Origin: Peptostreptococcaceae bacterium
Lineage (GTDB): Bacteria > Bacillota_A > Clostridia > Peptostreptococcales > Acidaminobacteraceae
Direction: 5' to 3'
DNA: 5,898 bases
NCBI GenBank assembly: GCA_013619035.1
Contig: JABXKX010000282.1
Coordinates: 1 to 5,898, forward strand
The notes under the pieces are model-generated. The model did not search any database and was not told the origin of the DNA. It saw nothing but the letters and a program-made list of their open reading frames with translations. Positions 4,237 to 5,898 of the stretch are shown in pieces. The position numbers and the translations under genes are program-made. Position 1 is the stretch's first letter; the number at the start of each line of letters is the position of its first letter.

Positions 4237-5898
4237 TTAACTCAAAACCGGATTCCAATGAGGAATCTCATTTTTGGACAACAATTTATAACCATCTGAT
4301 AAGAAATAATATTTTTGTGCAACAAGATCATCATGATTGATATCTATGACTTTTCTAAATTTATACCTAGCATTTAAGAAGTCACCTGCCTGATACAGTA
4401 TAAGCGCTTCATCAAATAAATCTTTTGTTGTTTGTTTGTTGTTAAAATCATCTTCACGGTCACTTTCATAAAGGTCATAAAACATAATTTCTTTATCAGA
4501 GTTTAGTGGAATCATATAACCCAAATAGCGAATATTGACTGAAGGTACCGTGTCCTTCTTTCTCATCACCTCATGGGTCATCAAAATATTTGATGAATAA
4601 TCGACTGTTCGTTTAGCCAAATCTAAGGCAATATTGGAGTGTTTTGATATGATGGACAATTGCATCCTACTCTCTTCACCTACAACACCCAATAATAGAT
4701 TACCTCTATTAAGACCGATACCAATGTTTATTTTAGTTTCTGATGTTTCATTGACTTCCCGGACATTCATAGTGATTTCTATACTCGCTTGTATGGCATT
4801 TGAGTTACTTTCAAATATAGCCATAATGCCACCATCATCGTAACGTGTGACAACGCCTTCGTGACTTCTTATGATCTTGCTAATTTCATCTAAGTACTCT
4901 TTAATAAACATAAAAGCATGCTTTTGATTACCAAAGGATTCAATGATCTCAAACATGTCATGTACATAAAAGCACATCACAGTCATTTCTTCTTCACAGA
5001 AATCACCCAACTCCAATTCCAATATTGTTTTGCCTAAGTAAGCTTCATACTCTTTCGGCACATACTTTGAATACACCGTATAAATCTTTATTTGTTCTAG
5101 AAACTTTTCTTTAATATCTTTAAGAAGATCATTAAATGCTTTTGATAAGTCACCTATTTCATCTTTACTCTTTAGATCTATTGTAGGTGCTTGATCATAT
5201 TCCGTGATTTCAGACACAAAACGGGTCAGTACCTTAATAGGATTTAAGTTCAGTCTAATCGAAATAAGTAACAGTGAAATTGCCAGAATAATCAGTAACT
5301 TCATCGTAGATTCTAGAGCATTCAGATTTCTCGTTATAACAGAATTTTTATATCCATCTGTATTCATACCAATTCTATAAATAAAGTAATTGGTTTTATT
5401 ATCCTCTTCATGGCTAACTAATTTACCACTTCTTATCCATTTCTCATCTGGTGAAAAGCCACTCACAAAAGCTCCATCGAGGTAATCTTCCCTTTCTATT
5501 TTATTACCAATATATAAATCTATGTCTCTGACGCATATTACTCTATCTGAATCATCTGAATTGACAATGGTGCTGGCATAAGTTATATCATCATTGTTCA
5601 CCTTTACATGATAAAGTGCAATAAAATATGAATCCTTATTGATCTTTACACCATTAAGAAGATCTAAGCTGCCTTCAGGTAATTGATTCACTATATCGAC
5701 ACTTTCTTTGTATTTGGTGTCAACGATTGTCAGGAGTTGGTTTAAGTCCATTTTATCTTCATCAATTTCATCTGCTAAAAATACACCAGAATTAAGTTCT
5801 TCAATTACTAGTTTTAACGCATCATTTTGTTTATTTATGTTTGGAATGCTTTCAATTTTTTTGAGTTTATCTACTTTTAAATCAGCTAAATAATTCAC
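4237..5898 (-). CDS. Membrane HAMP protein with degenerate class III cyclase domain and TPR-like tail (5' end missing)
   Basis: The frame is open to the window edge; the GTG at the very edge is probably not the true start. In visible numbering (553 residues), 1-198 look like an extracytoplasmic sensor, 200-216 (LLIILAISLLLISIRL) is a TM helix, and about 217-262 is HAMP (NPIKVL, then SKDEIGDLSKAFNDLL). YTVYSKYVPKEYEAYLG (273-289) matches the linker helix before class III cyclase domains, and 300-480 follow that fold (MTVMCFY, YDDGGIMAIF, INIGIGLNRGNLLLGVVGEE). The catalytic set is mostly lost: by alignment with active bacterial enzymes the two metal Asp fall at V312 and G356, the base-contacting Asp at K419 and the transition-state Arg at D426; only Asn (N422) remains. 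It is therefore probably a pseudo-cyclase. Residues 491-538 (DLFDEALILYQAGDFLNARY, then KFRKVIDINHDD) form a TPR-like hairpin common at the end of such proteins. An N-terminal membrane anchor should lie outside the window. DUF4280 follows closely, suggesting a role in controlling or anchoring the eCIS. Confidence 0.85.
   Translation of the reverse strand: MNYLADLKVDKLKKIESIPNINKQNDALKLVIEELNSGVFLADEIDEDKMDLNQLLTIVDTKYKESVDIVNQLPEGSLDLLNGVKINKDSYFIALYHVKVNNDDITYASTIVNSDDSDRVICVRDIDLYIGNKIEREDYLDGAFVSGFSPDEKWIRSGKLVSHEEDNKTNYFIYRIGMNTDGYKNSVITRNLNALESTMKLLIILAISLLLISIRLNLNPIKVLTRFVSEITEYDQAPTIDLKSKDEIGDLSKAFNDLLKDIKEKFLEQIKIYTVYSKYVPKEYEAYLGKTILELELGDFCEEEMTVMCFYVHDMFEIIESFGNQKHAFMFIKEYLDEISKIIRSHEGVVTRYDDGGIMAIFESNSNAIQASIEITMNVREVNETSETKINIGIGLNRGNLLLGVVGEESRMQLSIISKHSNIALDLAKRTVDYSSNILMTHEVMRKKDTVPSVNIRYLGYMIPLNSDKEIMFYDLYESDREDDFNNKQTTKDLFDEALILYQAGDFLNARYKFRKVIDINHDDLVAQKYYFLSDGYKLLSKNEIPHWNPVLS

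Noticed and set aside
1..5898. CRISPR array, tRNA/rRNA genes, insertion-sequence ends or an integration site.
   Set aside because: I found no regularly spaced repeats, cloverleaf or rRNA-like sequence, transposase motifs or paired terminal repeats on either strand.

Overview
All convincing genes in this AT-rich window are on the minus strand, so transcription runs from high to low coordinates. Strong AAGGAGG-type ribosome sites, standard stop codons (TAA/TAG) and a sigma-A/sigma-70-type promoter fit a low-GC Bacillota, probably a clostridium. That assignment is an inference from composition and protein style, and no rRNA or other marker gene is present to confirm it.

Region 2824-5898 and the gene ending at 1334 look like the distal, accessory end of an extracellular contractile injection system (eCIS; phage-tail-like) locus. 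In transcription order they are: (1) a membrane signalling protein cut off by the window edge, with an outside sensor region, one TM helix, HAMP, a class III cyclase-fold domain lacking nearly all catalytic residues, and a TPR-like tail; (2) a DUF4280 PAAR-like protein, probably the spike tip, starting 16 bases after gene 1 ends; (3) a 284-residue protein with an N-terminal 'YFGKLL..DFELEQ' module and a C-terminal 'HGLGHGDV...GTFTI' module, of a kind I associate with eCIS/tail loci; (4) a 468-residue DUF4157 protein with an HESWH zincin motif and an unrecognised C-terminal region of about 290 residues, the likely cargo. No sheath, tube, baseplate or AAA+ ATPase gene lies here; if the assignment is right, these should lie beyond base 5898.

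Region 768-1333 has no convincing gene. It holds a hairpin/U-tract that probably terminates the eCIS-side transcript (about 1053-1086), an orphan leucine-zipper-like open frame without a start (1164-1289), and the promoter of the last gene (807-835). That last gene (60-767) is a separate unit: a Phd/YefM-like antitoxin DNA-binding domain fused to a Uma2 (PD-(D/E)xK-fold) nuclease-like domain. Two copies of TTTTAGCTA sit between its -10 box and its ribosome site, placed as an autoregulatory operator would be.

Working model (inference): the cyclase-derived membrane protein senses an external or envelope signal and acts by protein contact rather than by making cAMP; the PAAR-like tip and its neighbour complete the injection particle; the DUF4157 protein is the payload. 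The most novel parts are the pseudo-cyclase in this setting and the uncharacterised C-terminal half of the payload.
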